Below are positions 1-12,700 of a DNA stretch of 64,000 nucleotides, piece after piece. A program made the translations under genes and the position numbers. The number at the start of each line of letters is the position of its first letter. Position 1 is the first letter of the stretch. The stretch covers positions 33,524,851 through 33,588,850 of the forward strand of contig OY755047.1 of assembly GCA_963576565.1 (NCBI GenBank), given 5' to 3'. The notes beneath the pieces are model-generated. The model made no database searches. It saw nothing but the letters and a program-made list of their open reading frames with translations, and had not been told where the DNA came from. This stretch comes from Aspidapion aeneum (taxonomy: Eukaryota > Arthropoda > Insecta > Coleoptera > Brentidae).

Positions 1-520
1 ATTCAAAAATGTGGTATTTCTTTTTTTGATACAAAAACAAGTTGAGATTGAGATACAGGCTGTCAAAATAACCACATAAAAAAATAATAATTTTTTGAAA
101 AAAATTAATTTTTGCTTACTTATTCTTTAAAAAAATATTAATAATATTTTATTATTATGTCTCGCTAGACATAGACATATTAACAAAAAATATTTTAAAA
201 AAATTGCGTTTAATATTTTATTCATAAAAGTTTATACCAAAAAATAGTTTTTTCTAAAAAAAATTTACCGACTAATTTTGTTAAAAATAATTTGTATTTC
301 AACTTATTGCTCTTGTTCTAATACACGACTTTACCCAATTTCATATTTTTACAGCGTTTTTTAAAAAGTTATTATCAAAAAAGTTTAAAAAATCGCCATC
401 TTTGATGCTCTGTATCTCGACAAAGAAAGTGTTTTGACCCATGCATCATAGAAACTTTTTTATCAGGCATGATCTCCTCTATCACCTGTTGGCCTATGGC
501 CCCTAAGTTATGGGACACCC
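1..520. other. AT-rich sequence without recognised features
   Basis: Homopolymer-rich AT DNA with no open frame that looks coding. Near 509-525 there is a short motif ending in 'caccctgtatag', like the ends of several insect MITE families, just left of the inverted-repeat complex. No gene or RNA is recognised. Confidence 0.5.
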
Positions 521-1559
521 TGTATAGTTCAGGCCCTACGGGGTGCGATACTGCGTTTAATGATAGAAGCAACACATTTGGTATGGATAGACTCGCCCGA
601 ACATTTTACGAAAGGGAACCCCCCCAACCCTGGCAGGGGGGTGGTTCCCCCCTTAAAAGTGCTTTTTGACGGTTTTTGCTAATAACTCGAAAACGGTCAA
701 CTTTTCTAAAATTATTCTAAATATTATTTTGCAAGCGGATAAAATTTCCTTTTTGACCATGTAGGTACCTTAGTACCCTCTAAAGGCAGTGGTGCACGTT
801 CTATAGACCTACGAAAAAAAGGAAAAATGTTTATATGTTTTTTTAAAATTTTTCTTGTCGCATTTTGTATCCTTAACACATTGTTTTTTTCAAAAAAATA
901 TTTTTGTTCAAAAACCCATTGTATACAAATATTTAATAAGTTAGATATAACTTTTGAAAGTAGCCGCTTTAAAACAAAAATGTTGAACATTAATTTTTGT
1001 AATTAAGTAAACAATACTCAAGGTGAGTAAAGAAATATTTTTGATTAGTATTAACTTAAAACTTAATTTTTCAAGTTGAATTCATTTAAATTGGGGCGAG
1101 GGGGCATTCCTCCTAGTTCAGGCAAGATTCGGGCAAATCCACTTTCTAGAAGCATTTTATATTACTTTTTAGCAAATGGGCAATTCCCCCAATTTTGACC
1201 CCGCTGAATCCGAATATCCCTGTTGCCAACTCGAAATATTGACAGGGGCTGAGATATTCAAGATGGCGGCGAAAATGGCGGTGGAATTTTAAATTGCCGC
1301 TGGAAAGCCCAAATTGTCACAGGTGTACATTCAAAACATATATTTGTATAATTAAAAAATAATAACATATTATTATTTTTTTAAATGGCTGCAAAAACCT
1401 CTAAAAACCCCCCCAGACCCCCCAAAATCTGAAAGTTTGAGGTTTTTTCAAATTTTCTTAAAAACTAAGCTTCTAAGAGAAAAATGTAAAATATACTTTA
1501 TTGTGGACAATAAAATTCCCGTGTCAACATGGTATAACTTAATAAAGTTAGACTAATAA

Positions 1560-2150
1560 CAAGCTCTCCAGCGGCGTCCGTTAATTGAAGTAATTAAAAA
1601 AAGTTGAAAAAATATCTGTTTTTTTCCAAGATTTATTTAATTTTTAAAAAAAACTTATATCTACAGAAAACCGTGTAATACATTTTGGGATACTTATACT
1701 GTTATATATACTGACGTATAACATGATTAAATCGGTTTTATAAATAAAACTTCAGGGGCATCCGTAAATTAAATTAATTTTGAAAAAACAGAAAATAAAC
1801 CATTTTTGTTACAAGTTTTATCTAATTTTCTCAAAAACTAAGATTAACATGAAAAAACTTGTTCTACACTTTTTTGTAGACAGGGAAATTCCCTTTTCAA
1901 AAATGTGAAACTTGGTGGGGTTTGACTTATAGCAAACTCTCCAGCGACGTCCGTCAATGGGGATGATTTCAACAAATCATTAAAAAAACATGTTTTTCAT
2001 ACGTTTTATTCAGTTTTCTTAAAAACCAAGGTCTTTATCAAAAAATGTGTTTTATACTTCGTCATAGCCAATAAATTTCTTTCAAACGATGTATAACAAA
2101 GTGGAAGTTATTTTATATTTACCGCTCCAGTGGTGTTCTTAATTTAAAGA
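1560..2150 (+). repeat. ~186-bp tandem repeat inside the inverted-repeat complex
   Basis: A motif close to 'ctccagcggcgtccgt' followed by an AT tract recurs near 1566, 1752, 1938 and 2124, a step of about 186 bp. A further direct copy is near 2578, displaced by the 2.2-2.5 kb minisatellite. Reverse-complement copies are near 3175 and 3350. The units have diverged but keep the period. Confidence 0.7.
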
Positions 2151-2211
2151 AATTATTTAAGATCAATCCAAACTAATCAATTTTGTGTCTTATTAGGTTT
2201 TCGGTGGATAT

Positions 2212-2512
2212 TAAAGAGCCGCGGATAAAAGGTCGAAAGTACAAAAGGTCGAAAATACAAAAGGTCAAAAGTACAAAAGGTCGAAGTACAAAAGATCAAA
2301 AAACAAAAGGTCGAAAGTTCAAAAGGTTGAAAGTACAAAAGGTCGAAAGTACAAAAGATCGAAAGTACAAAAGATCGAAAGTACGGCCGGGGGTCCACAT
2401 CGACTGGACAGGTCAATTCGACTTGATACGGTAAACTTGTATTTTTAATATTTTGTTTTGTCGATTTTTTTTCGACCTTTTGTACTTTCGACCTTTTATG
2501 GCTTCGGCGGCG
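2212..2512. repeat. ~15-bp minisatellite forming a hairpin insertion
   Basis: From about 2225 to 2385 there are roughly ten copies of a unit close to 'aaaaggtcgaaagtac'. After about 80 bp of other sequence, the reverse complement returns at about 2474-2500, followed by a GC-rich 'ggcttcggcggcgggc' that pairs with 'gccgcggat' at 2218. The block interrupts the 186-bp periodicity, so it looks like a separate insertion with inverted ends. Frames reading through it give only repetitive K/R/S/T or F/L peptides and are not called genes. Confidence 0.7.
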
Positions 2513-5099
2513 GGCCCGATAATAAAATGTCCTTTTAAACAGTGTGTCACAAAATGTAAACCCATAGTATAGAAAACTCTCCAGGGGCGTCCGTAAATTG
2601 CAAAAATGACTAAAAAATATTATTTTTGTTACGGGTTTCATTCAATTTCCATCAAAATCTCAATTTCAATTTCAATGAGAACCTAATTATGATTATGCCC
2701 CCCCCCCCCTAAACCGTTGCATAAGATTCACCACTTTATTTTTAGTTCCATATGCTTAAAAAAATATCCAAAAACACCTGTGTCAAAGTTACTACTGTTA
2801 CTTTCTGCACAAAAATATTGCTTAGGGGGGGGGGGGGGGGGGTGGCATGGCCCCTATGCCCCCTCCCCTTATAACCACCGCTGTTTTTAGCTTTAAAGAA
2901 CTTTTTTAGATAAATCAAAATATCTAATCTAATCAAAAAACAGTTTATTTTAATTCGGAAACATTTTATTTTAGTAGGTATAAATTACGAACCTTTTTGA
3001 AGTATTTATCATAACATTAACCTCACTTTGTAATACATCATTTAAAAAGAAATTGTCTTATCCTCAATAAAGAATAAAGGCACATTCTTTTCTAAAAATC
3101 TTAGTTAGAAAAGATATTTAAATATGCAAGAGAAACTGATTATTTCAGTTATTTTTGAAACTAAGTTTATATTAGTACGCCCCTGAAGCCTTAAATATGG
3201 CAACAACCCGACATTTTAATAAAGTTTTTAAAAGGAAATGTTATGTTCTACAATAAAGTATACTACATATTTCTTCCTAAAAAGTGTAGTTTTTGAGAAA
3301 ATTTTGAAAAACCTATAATAAACATGTTTTTTCTAAATAATCTCAATTTACGTACGCCACTGAAGAGCTAGTTGCTTTTCCTAACCTTATTGACCAATAC
3401 ATCGTAGGAAAGGGAATTTTATTCTCCACAAAAAACTGTTCTTTGCAATTTTTGATTAAAAAAAAAGTTTTCGAGAAAATTGCATAAAACTGAAAAAAAC
3501 AGGTTTTTGGGGGTTTGGGGGGGATTTTCTCCGTCTCTGTCGATTTTTCGAGTTGGCAACAGAGATATTCGGATTCAGCGGGGTCAAATTAGGGGGAAAT
3601 GGTCTGTTGCCAAAAAGTAATATGATTCGCTTCTAGACAGAAAACGGAAAGCCTTTTAAAATAATATGCTGTGACTATCCTCTCGCCCACCTCAAAAGTG
3701 ATCTTTTACACAATATTTCTAATTATTTAAAAACTTTTAACTTGGTCAAAAACAACTAAGTAATAGTTATTGAGGCTGACCAAAAGTCCTCTAACGTAGT
3801 ATAACACGACCCCCTTACCTCAGTGGCGCACCTTTTATAGGCATTTAAATAAATAAGAGGTGTGGAAAAAACAATATTTTTTTAATTTTCTTAAATTTTA
3901 TTGTCCTACATACTGGTTGTAAAACTTATTTTGAAAGCTGAAGAAATTTTCTTCCGATGATGTATATCACTCCCCCCTTAAGGCAGCGGTAGATCTAGCA
4001 TAAACGCACCAAAAATGATCAAATTTGGTATACACTTTAATCTTTATTTAAGACAACCATGGTGGAACAGTACTAATACACACTACGTTCAATGAGAAAA
4101 ACAACACACTTGGTGGGGAAACCATCCGCCCACTGTTGGTGGGGGGTGGATCCCCCCCTAAATGTTTTTTTCGATATTTTTTAAGATCTACAGCTGCGTT
4201 GAAGGGAAAGTGATGTACATCGTTGGAAAGGAAATTTCTTTGGCTTTAAAAATGTCTTAAAACCAAATATGTAGGACAGTAAAATTTAAGAAAATTAAAA
4301 AAAAAGTTTTTTCCACACTTCTTATTTATTTAAATGCCTATAAAAGCGCCACTAATGTAAGGGCGGCGTGTTATACATCGTTAGAGAGTACTTTTTATCA
4401 GCCTTAATAATTGTTACTTAGTTGTTTTTTGCTAAGTTAAAAGTTGGGAAAATACTGTAAGAGAGCACTTTTCAGGGGGGTGAAAGGAGGGATGCCCCCC
4501 ATACCTACTTTAAGAAAGGTCAGCTAGAAAAAGTCAGTTTAAAGTTATTACTAACCAAAAATAATTTTTTACTTAATCTCATATTTATTTACTGAGTTAC
4601 AAAGATGACTGTTCAACATTTTTGTTTGATATAAGGATTTCTATAAACATATTTATTTTTATTTCAAGGCGGCTATTTAAAAAAACATATGTCTAGCTTA
4701 ATAAGTATTTAACTGTATATAATGGGCTTTTAACCAAAAATATTTATTTGAAAAAAAAATAGTGTTAAAGATAAAAAATGCCACAAAAAACAAGTTTTTT
4801 CTTCTTTTTTAATTTTCCCCTTTTTTTGTACGCTAATGGAACGTGCACCACTGCCGTACATTATTAAAAAGGAAATTGTATCTCCCAAAGATTTTTGAAA
4901 AAGTTGGCAAAAATCTATCAAAAAGTACGTTTGAGGTGGGGAACCACCCCCTGCTAGGGTTGGGGGGGGGGGGGGGGTGATTTCCTTTCGTAAAATGTTC
5001 GGGCGAGTCTTATGTCTATCCATACCAAGTGTGTTGCTTCTATCATTAAAAGCAGCATATCGCTTGAATCTGGGATGTAGTGCCTGAACTAATACGTCA

Positions 5100-5640
5100 T
5101 ATGGGACGGTAAAACAGAATTTAATAGATTTTTTTTTGTTACACCAAGTTGATTTGCCTTTTCGACATTCCTGCATTTGCCCTTTTGATTTACATTAATG
5201 TTAGTTGGCAGAGTACGTGCATAGGCCGGTAAAAGAGGATCTAATAGAAAAATTAAAAAATCCATTTTTTTTAAAACTTTAAATTGTTACACCAAATCGA
5301 TTCCCTTTATCGACACTCCCTTATTTGCTCTTCTGATTGACATAAAGGTTATTTGTCAGTATACCTGTATGGACCGGTAAAACCGGATCTAACAAAAAAA
5401 ATTAATAATCGATTTTTTTTTAACTTAAATTTGTTACCCAAATTGATGCGCTTTTTTGATACTCTCATGTTTGCTTTTTAAACTGACACTAAGGTTATTT
5501 GTCATTACACCTGCATAGGCCGGTGAAACAGGATCTAATAAAAAAATCAAAAAATCGATTTTTTTTTAAACTTTAATTTGTTACAACAAATTGATGCGCT
5601 TTTTGACACCTCCATGTTTGCTCCCTTCACCGACGCTGAC
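5100..5640 (+). repeat. ~147-bp tandem repeat, about four copies
   Basis: The motif 'ggccggtaaaacaggatctaa' and variants recurs near 5105, 5224, 5371 and 5518. Each copy is followed by a poly-T tract, a 'ttgttacaccaaattgatgc'-like stretch and 'ctcatgtttgctcttt'. The last two steps are 147 bp. No coding potential. Confidence 0.7.
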
Positions 5641-5789
5641 GCACGGGGGAATGGCTCTGTGTTACATGTTGGACATTGGGTACAAAATTATAATCATTTT
5701 CCTGTGATAAGAATTATAGTGTTGCATTTGTAAATAGTTGCTTTATTTCGTTTTAAGAAAGTTTTTTGAAAATTTTTGTCCAGGCAATT

Positions 5790-6368
5790 ATTATACAGGG
5801 TGAAAATAAAGAGTTCCTAAAAAACAGAAAAACAGAAAAGGAAAATTTATACTATATTATAACTTATGTAACACAAAACTTTATAGGCCTTTTATTATTT
5901 TTTTAAATACGTTATTGGGGTCAATGGTGCTTGGAAGATCCATTGCCTTCTATTTCACGATTATTTTTAAATTTATCTGATCGTCGTGAAAAGAAGAAAA
6001 ACCGAGTACCTCACAGAATACCCGCAGGACCATATCAAATTTGTTGCAAAATAACCTTACATTAAAATTTGTCCATCATCTTGAATATTTATGAAATGTC
6101 AGTTGTAAAATTAAATTATTTGTTAAGTATTGTGGCTTCTCAAAATGACCACAATTATAAAAATTGGACAATATTTTTTTAAGAAATGATAAATTGTCAA
6201 AGACTCATTTTAATTTATAAAAAAATATTTTTTTCTAATAAAACTTAAAGCTCCTCCTTTCCAAAAAAACTAATAAGAAAAAATTAGGTGATAGTTAAGT
6301 AAAGTTATGGGCATTTTAAAAAATATATTTTTGTAAAACACAATATATTTTTGAGCCGCCCTATATAT
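5790..6368. mobile_element. Possible MITE with 'atacagggtg' ends
   Basis: 'tatacagggtg' near 5793 faces an imperfect reverse complement 'gccgccctatata' near 6356. Ends of this kind are common in insect MITEs, but the inverted match is short and no target duplication was established. The interior is AT-rich and non-coding. Confidence 0.3.
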
Positions 6369-6399
6369 GGTTTAAGTTATACAAAGCAACTAATTTTTT

Positions 6400-7660
6400 C
6401 AAATATAAGGCGTCACTTTTTGATTATCTTCTAGACCGAAAACGGAGAGCCTTTTTACATTTTTTGCTCTAACTAATGTATTAACACCACATCCTTAAAA
6501 TAAAAACAAGCTTGGTTGGTTCTCACAAAATCTGATTTTGTTTTAACCATTGTTTTACAAATTATACGATTGCATGGCCAATCCTGTCTGCATTCAGTTC
6601 TTTATAAATTCATTATTACTAAGCCGATTTTAGTGAAATAAATAACATCATGGCGCAAACTGATTGATCTTTAAAGTTTGCAGCATGATGTTTTTTATTT
6701 CACTAAAATCGGTTCAGTAATAATGAATTTATAAAATGCAGACAAGTATAATTTGTAAAACAATGGTTAAAAAAAATCCGATTTTGTAAGAACCGCTACA
6801 CCGATTTTATTAATTTGTACCTCTTTATGCGGGATGAAAATAGTGTTTTTCTATAAATAAAAAAAAACTAAAACATTTTCGCAAAATAAGAATAAACACG
6901 CCATTTTGAAGAATCAAGTATGATTCTGGTCGACATCTTAATTTCCAGGATGGCGGAAAATTTCGATAAGAATCTTTAAAGAGCAATCAATTCTCACCAC
7001 GATTTTTTTATTTCGCTAAAATTGGTTTAGTAATAACGAATTTATAAGGAAATGAATGCAGAAGGATTGGCAATGCAATCGTAGAATCTGTAAAACAATG
7101 GTTGAAGCAAAAATAGATTTTTTGAGAACCACCACACAGATATTTTACTAATTTGTACGTCGTTGTGTGAGGGAAAAGTAGTGGTTTACTACAAATTAAA
7201 AAAAAAACTAAAATATTTTCGGAAAATAAGAATCAACACGCCATTTTGAAGAATTAAGTATGATTCTGTCCGCAGTGTCCGCCATTTAAATTTTAAGATG
7301 GCGATAAATTTTGATCATGATCTTTAAAAAGCAATCAATTCTCAACAGGATGTTTTCTACTTCATCAAAATCGGTTTAGTAGTAATGAAGTCATAAGGAA
7401 ATAAATGCAGACATGATTGGCAAGGATATCGCATAATATGCAAAACAATGGTTGAAACAAAAATATATTTTTTTAGAACCACCGAACCGATTTTGCTAGT
7501 TCATACCTTGCTGTGCGTGGCAAGAATGCAGCCTTTTAACTAATTTAAAAAAATGATTAAAACATGTTCGCAACACAAAAATAAACGAGCATCTTTGAAG
7601 GGTACATTTTAATTAAGTCCGCCATCTTGGATTTTGAGACATCGGACAAAAAAATATATT
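6400..7660 (+). repeat. ~340-bp tandem repeat with an inverted first copy
   Basis: 'aaaacaatggtt' recurs at about 6757, 7092 and 7442. In each unit a block like 'tttcactaaaatcggttcag' lies upstream and an 'aagaaccaccgcaccgatttt' block downstream. The first unit is preceded by its own reverse complement: about 6528-6645 pairs with about 6675-6795 around a short spacer, giving a large perfect-looking hairpin. Short frames such as 7627-7809 lie in or at the edge of this array and are not called genes. Confidence 0.7.
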
Positions 7661-7809
7661 TGGTTAAAACTCTGATTAATTCTCTATCAAGTGCAGTTTT
7701 ATTCCGGAAAATAAATTTGTGTTTTATTTGCATCCAAAACTTTACCCTTCATTTTCTGAAAATAGCGATTTTGTTGAATACGTGGTTTTTTCTTTTGACG
7801 GCAGTATAG

Positions 7810-8142
7810 CGATGGCCTAACTGCAATATCCCGTATCTGAAAAAATGAAACTTTACAGGGGAAGCGAAAAACAGTTTAGGTAACACATATAGGTTCGGTT
7901 AGGGTTATTGGGTATAAAAAAATTTATTTGCTATATAGCGAAAAACAGTTTAGGTAACACATATAGGTTCGGTTAGGGTTATTGGGTATAAAAAAATATA
8001 TTTGCTATATTTGTCATTTCCCACGCATATAATGTCTTATAGTATTATACACTATGAAAGTAGCGAGCTCATTTGGCCTAAATCACAAATAATCTAAAAA
8101 TGATCAAAATGTTAGATACGGGGTATTGCAGTTAGACCATCG
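7810..8142. mobile_element. MITE with ~30-bp TIRs and an internal 74-bp duplication
   Basis: 'cgatggcctaactgcaatat' at 7810 is matched in reverse complement at the right end (8112-8142) with two mismatches. 'atag' flanks both ends (7806-7809 and 8143-8146) and is a candidate target duplication. Inside, a 74-bp unit starting 'gcgaaaaacagtttaggtaa' is repeated head-to-tail at 7864 and 7938 with almost no divergence. There is no coding capacity. Confidence 0.65.
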
Positions 8143-8149
8143 ATAGGCT

Positions 8150-8600
8150 ATTTACTTCGTGAGAGGAGAAAACTTTCATTGCCGCGCAAAGTCTTTTATA
8201 ACAGATGTAATACCGCTGAAAGCCAGACGTCGACTGAATCAAGACTGAGTCTGAATCAAGGCGACGCGCGAAGGCTCGAGGCACAAAGTACATAGCGTTA
8301 TATACTTTCTGTTCAAGGTCACCAATCGATCGATGGACAGCATATTTTTACAGAGAAATACATCCTTCTTGGTAACACCGGCAACTTCCCGAGGGGAAAC
8401 CCAATTTGATTTCAGAGTTTTGCGTGAAGACAAAAGCCTGTGATCAAACCGGTTCGCCTCGCGCTCCGTAAGCTTCGGACCTCTGTATGTATTACTTACT
8501 CTATGATAAAGATAAGTTTATAAAAAAAAATACAAAATATCTGATACTCGAATAGGAAGTATCAGTATCTACTCGATACTTGGAAAAGTAATCGTTGTAC
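8150..8600. other. Unassigned sequence upstream of the CUB/LDLa exons
   Basis: Moderately GC-rich compared with its surroundings. A 64-codon minus-strand frame (8239-8433) resembles no family I know and is not called. I looked for a first-half CUB exon here and found none. Confidence 0.3.
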
Positions 8601-9060
8601 ACAAAAGTACTAAGCGCACGTATTAAAAGTGCCCGTGATCTGCTCTAACATGCAACGCGTACCAATGACGCAGGGGTCATCACGGGGGGTGCGGGCGGCA
8701 TCAAGGCTGGTTTTTGTATACGCGCTGTGCCGAAGATAGGTTCAGATTCTATGTACTGTAAAAGTCTATTGGGACATGTTGCCCTCTCTTTCTATATTTC
8801 GTAATTAGCATGCGACATAACATCTAGGGTACATAGAATTTGGTTCCAGTAAATAAAAGCGTTGTTTGATGGAGAGTTTGAACACGAATACAAACACATA
8901 CATACTAGGTATTAATTCCTAGATTATATTCCAGTCTTTAGTGAATTTATTTTGGCGTAATTATGAATTAAATTAAGGAATGATCAAAGATTAATATTTT
9001 TTTAAGTAAAATTTGGGAGTGCACGTGCACATGTGCACTTATGGAGAAACCGTCACTGCC
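8600..9060 (+). repeat. Dispersed repeat, + copy (same family flanks the copia insertion)
   Basis: Blocks such as 'ttctatgtactgtaaaag', 'tgaacacgaatacaaacaca' and 'tgcacatgtgcactta' recur in reverse complement, in inverted order, at 45,004-45,200 and 39,885-40,090. The copia element has split that second copy. The family is not identified and no coding sequence is visible. Confidence 0.6.
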
Positions 9061-9546
9061 CTACATCTACGCAGAACTACGACTGGCTTTGAGGCACTTA
9101 CTGGGGCACGGCCTTATTACAAAAATTTTGTGAGAAATATTCAGGATAATTATTATAAAATGTTAGATTTTTTCTAACAACGCGACCGTTCCCGGCTTAA
9201 TCGCAATTACCATTTTGGATAAGATGCCGATCTGTTAGTAATTTTATATCATTATCAGCTACATAAAACCGAATTTAAAAAATAAATTAGACAATTTTTG
9301 TAATTTAGTTTTTATGGAATAACAAAACTAAGCACAGGTCCATTTTATTATTATTATTTAATCGATATGTATGACATCTGCAATGTGTTATATTAAACCC
9401 ACAATCTTGCAAAAATGGTGGTACCTACTATTATTGTATTAAACAAGACTAGACAAAAATTTTCCCGTCGGTTCCGCAGTGTCTATAAATTTAAATTGAA
9501 AATATCATGTATATATAATTATTGAAGGTCAAATTTTATTTTGCAG

Positions 9547-9776
9547 GGACTCGATATGCTTCGAAGACTGGCTAGAAGTATACAACATGTACCGAGATGG
9601 TTCAGAGTCTCTAATCGGAAGGTACTGTTCCGTCTCGGCACCTGGGCCAATCGAGTCTCATAGGGGTACAGTGGGCCTTAAAGTGCTCTTGTATACCGAC
9701 GACAAAAATGTGGCCAGCGGTTTTAAGGCTAGGTACAGTTTTGGAAACGCTAAGTCGATATTCGGCGATTGCGGGG
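9547..9776 (+). CDS. Exon a: second half of CUB domain 1
   Basis: The acceptor 'attttgcag' ends at 9546 and the donor 'gtaagt' starts at 9777. The frame is entered after one base. It reads a CUB C-terminal half: cysteine in [11 protein letters not shown], then LIGRYC as its partner, then the hydrophobic strands [10 protein letters not shown] and SGFKARYSF. The exon ends at GDCGG, the start of CUB2. The first half of CUB1 must be in an exon further 5' that I could not find in this window. Confidence 0.85.
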
Positions 9777-12700
9777 GTAAGTTTAATCAAAATCATATTA
9801 ATCTATCGTGAGCCAAAAAGAAAGTGATTTTTTTCGTCTAGGCGCAGTCTTTTGTTAACTGTTTTTTATTAAGTTTTTATTGCCTTGAGTTACAAGAAAT
9901 AAGAAGTTTTTTTTATAATAAAGATGAACTTAAATTTCACTTTTTAATCTAACAATATTATGTATCATTATCATCAAATTATTATTGAAGTTTAGTTTCA
10001 TATATTTTAAGTTTTTTGGTTTATTAAATCTCTTACGCATTTTTTAAAACCCGTGTTCAAAAATACATTTATTGATAAAAAAGAAAAGTTGTAAAAATCA
10101 CTGGATATTCAATATGTCCCGAAATTAGATGTCAATATTTTAACCACGTATTATATGGCCCGTTCGATGATTCAAAATTACCATAATTTTCTAAGTGTAG
10201 TTGTTAAAATTTTTTCTTAAAAAACAAATTTCCTAAACAATTTTAAGCTAAAAAGTTACTCAAGCTAAAATCCGCTAAGGTTAGCTATTTTTGAGATATT
10301 TCGGTTATTAGTGATCGATACTGTACCGGAAAGTTATTTTGAAAAAAAAAATTACATTTTAGAATATAATTTGCTCAGTAAATTAGTTAAGCCCAATCTA
10401 TTATTCTAAAATACTGTAATCTTAATTATTAAAATTATTTAAAATTTTTTATCTATTTTTTCTATTCAAAATAATTTGATCATTCCGATGTGGCATTGAA
10501 CTATAAAGACTTATTTTAGCGGCTTGTAACAGGAGTACTTTGTTTGCTTTGAAATACCTAGGAAATTATCTTTTTAACAAACTAAGTAAAAACGGCTCTG
10601 AGAAAAAAGTTATGGCCATTTTAAATAATCAGAAGTGCAATGTGAAGCGCTCTCTAACGTTCACAGTAAAAAAGTGTCTATGTTCTGGTTTCGAATTCCA
10701 AAAACCATCCGCGTAATATTGAACATAATCAGTTTAACACTGGATAATATTTAAAAAATTCGATTTATATTTTATAAACTGTATCTGGAAAAAGGTAATT
10801 TTGGACCCATATGAATTTTTATTTCTATTTTGGTCGCAAAATACAAATGGCAAGCCCTGTTTTTTTCCTGCAAAAAAAAATAGCCTCTTTGGAACTTAAA
10901 AAAACTAATAAATTAATACTAATTTGCTCCAAAAGTTTAACTGAACTAACAAAGCCTAAAATGTAAAATTTTCTTGCAGCGAATATAAGCAGTTCAGACA
11001 GCGGTGTAATAACTAGCCCGAATTACCCCAACAAATACGAAGCCCCCAAACGTGAGGAAGGTTCCAAAAGTTGTAACTGGTATATTTCTGTTAGACCTCG
11101 ACATAGGATTTTAATAATTTTTGAAAAGTTTGCCATTGAAGGAGATACAGTAGGTAAGAAAAAAAACGATTTTTTAAAATACCGAAATTTTAAACAAAAT
11201 CCTAGAAATAAATTACAAAGTAAGGATAGGCAGAGATAGATAAAAGTGATTCAGTGATCAGTCATTGGGATAGGTTATTAAATTAAAAACCAAGTAGTAT
11301 ATAAAATGGTTATGACATTATAACAAATGTGCCTAAAATTGACCATAATCTAAGGAATATTAAAGCTATTGCTGACAAACCATGTTTTAGGTCGAGGCTG
11401 TCCTGCAGCAGTTTTAAGGTTATATCTGAAACCCGGGACTCCATCAAGAGAGATATGTGGAGAGAAGCCTATCACTTCAAAATGGGAGTTTATTTCTGAA
11501 GAAAATCTTATGACACTAAGGTAAGAATAAATATTTTTAAGAAATATTTTTATTTATTTACGTTTTGTTAGTTACTTACTGACTCACTGGCAAATCACAG
11601 ACTAATAGTAGGTTTTAAAAAATCATTAATTCAACGTAGAAATTCTAAGTTACCATATTGCGCAAAATTGTACATTGTTCAGTTAGCATTTGGCAATCTA
11701 TTTTAGATTAGCTCTAAGCAATAGACATTACTTGCAAAACTTAAAAACTCCAAGAAAAATCGTTGCAAAAACTATGTGTTCTAATAAGGATTCAAGTCAC
11801 TCTTTTTAGCACAATCCAGTTTAAATGGAAACTATTCTTAGCTAATTTAGCCGACCTAGAATTAGGCTAGAGCATTGTCGATTGGGAATTGGTAAATTAT
11901 GATTTTTAAGAATTATGAAGGGACAACAAGGCTTGTTTTAAGTCGAAAACTATTAAACCAATATGACCATAAACCCAAGTCAATCTGTTCAACAAAAACC
12001 GGTTAAAGAAGCAAATAGCCTCCAAAGATTTAATCGGGTTATCATAAGCACTAACCAATAATCAAACCATCCATTAGGGAAGTAGATATTTTATGCTGAA
12101 AATGATGCCTTTTCGGAATACTCCAAGCAGAAACGTAAAAAGTTTTGTATCCTTAATCTTAGTCCAATGTTAATCCATTTGGCAAAAAATAAAGAACAAG
12201 TAGCCTCCGGAGAATTAGTCGATTGAAACCAAGCGGTTCGGTTCATCAGTCTAGTGGGGGAATAATAGTAATAGAAAAGGGTAATTCTCCTGTTTGCTCT
12301 TTAATTATTAACAAAAAATGCATATTTTTTTCAGGGGTAAATACCACGTTACGTCCTCCCTTAAATCCACACTTGATTTAGAATTAGTTTTGAACTATCC
12401 ATTAAAGTAGGAACTAGATGAGTAAATAGAAAAATATGGAACAAGTTAACTTACTTACTTAAGTTAACTACAGACTAGTAGAAAGTAGGAAAGCAATGTG
12501 CCTCTAATATGAATGCCAATTCCATCGATTTAAAAATAGCCATTAGCTATAAACATTATCTTATTTAAAATAGGTATAATCGAATAATGGACAAATATTG
12601 CCTTTAAACAATAAAAGATAGACAAAACAACTAGTTTCTTCCAGCGAGAATCGTAAGAAAACAAAGTGCTACTGATATAGATCACAAGGCAATTTATTTA

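Larger units (their letters stand above)
525..5090. repeat. Large inverted-repeat (foldback-like) complex, ~4.6 kb
   Basis: Sequence near 525-660 (the motif 'gatagaagcaacac', then 'ctcgcccgaacattttacg', then a G/C-run hairpin) returns in reverse complement at about 4900-5090. Sequence at 1090-1260 ('ccgctgaatccgaatatccc', 'gttgccaactcg') returns in reverse complement at about 3530-3680. A third, direct copy of the first module lies near 4085-4165. The arms are diverged and unequal, so this is an old foldback or nested inverted duplication. Open frames at 2177-2641, 2183-2434, 2742-2936 and 4730-5176 fall inside repeat modules and look non-coding. No transposase is seen, and the exact ends and target duplication were not found. 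Confidence 0.7.

Noticed and set aside
2177..2641. 154-codon minus-strand frame
   Set aside because: It owes its length to translation of the 15-bp minisatellite (repeating STFCTFDLLYF-like peptides).
4730..5176. 148-codon minus-strand frame
   Set aside because: It runs through the inverted-repeat module and a G16 run, which makes the prolines; not a protein-coding signal.
12335..12409. Possible alternative terminal exon of the CUB/LDLa gene
   Set aside because: A 'tttttttcag' acceptor and an in-phase 24-codon frame with a stop follow exon c, but the sequence is one unit of the decayed ~170-bp tandem repeat, and splicing straight to 16701 restores a proper CUB ending.
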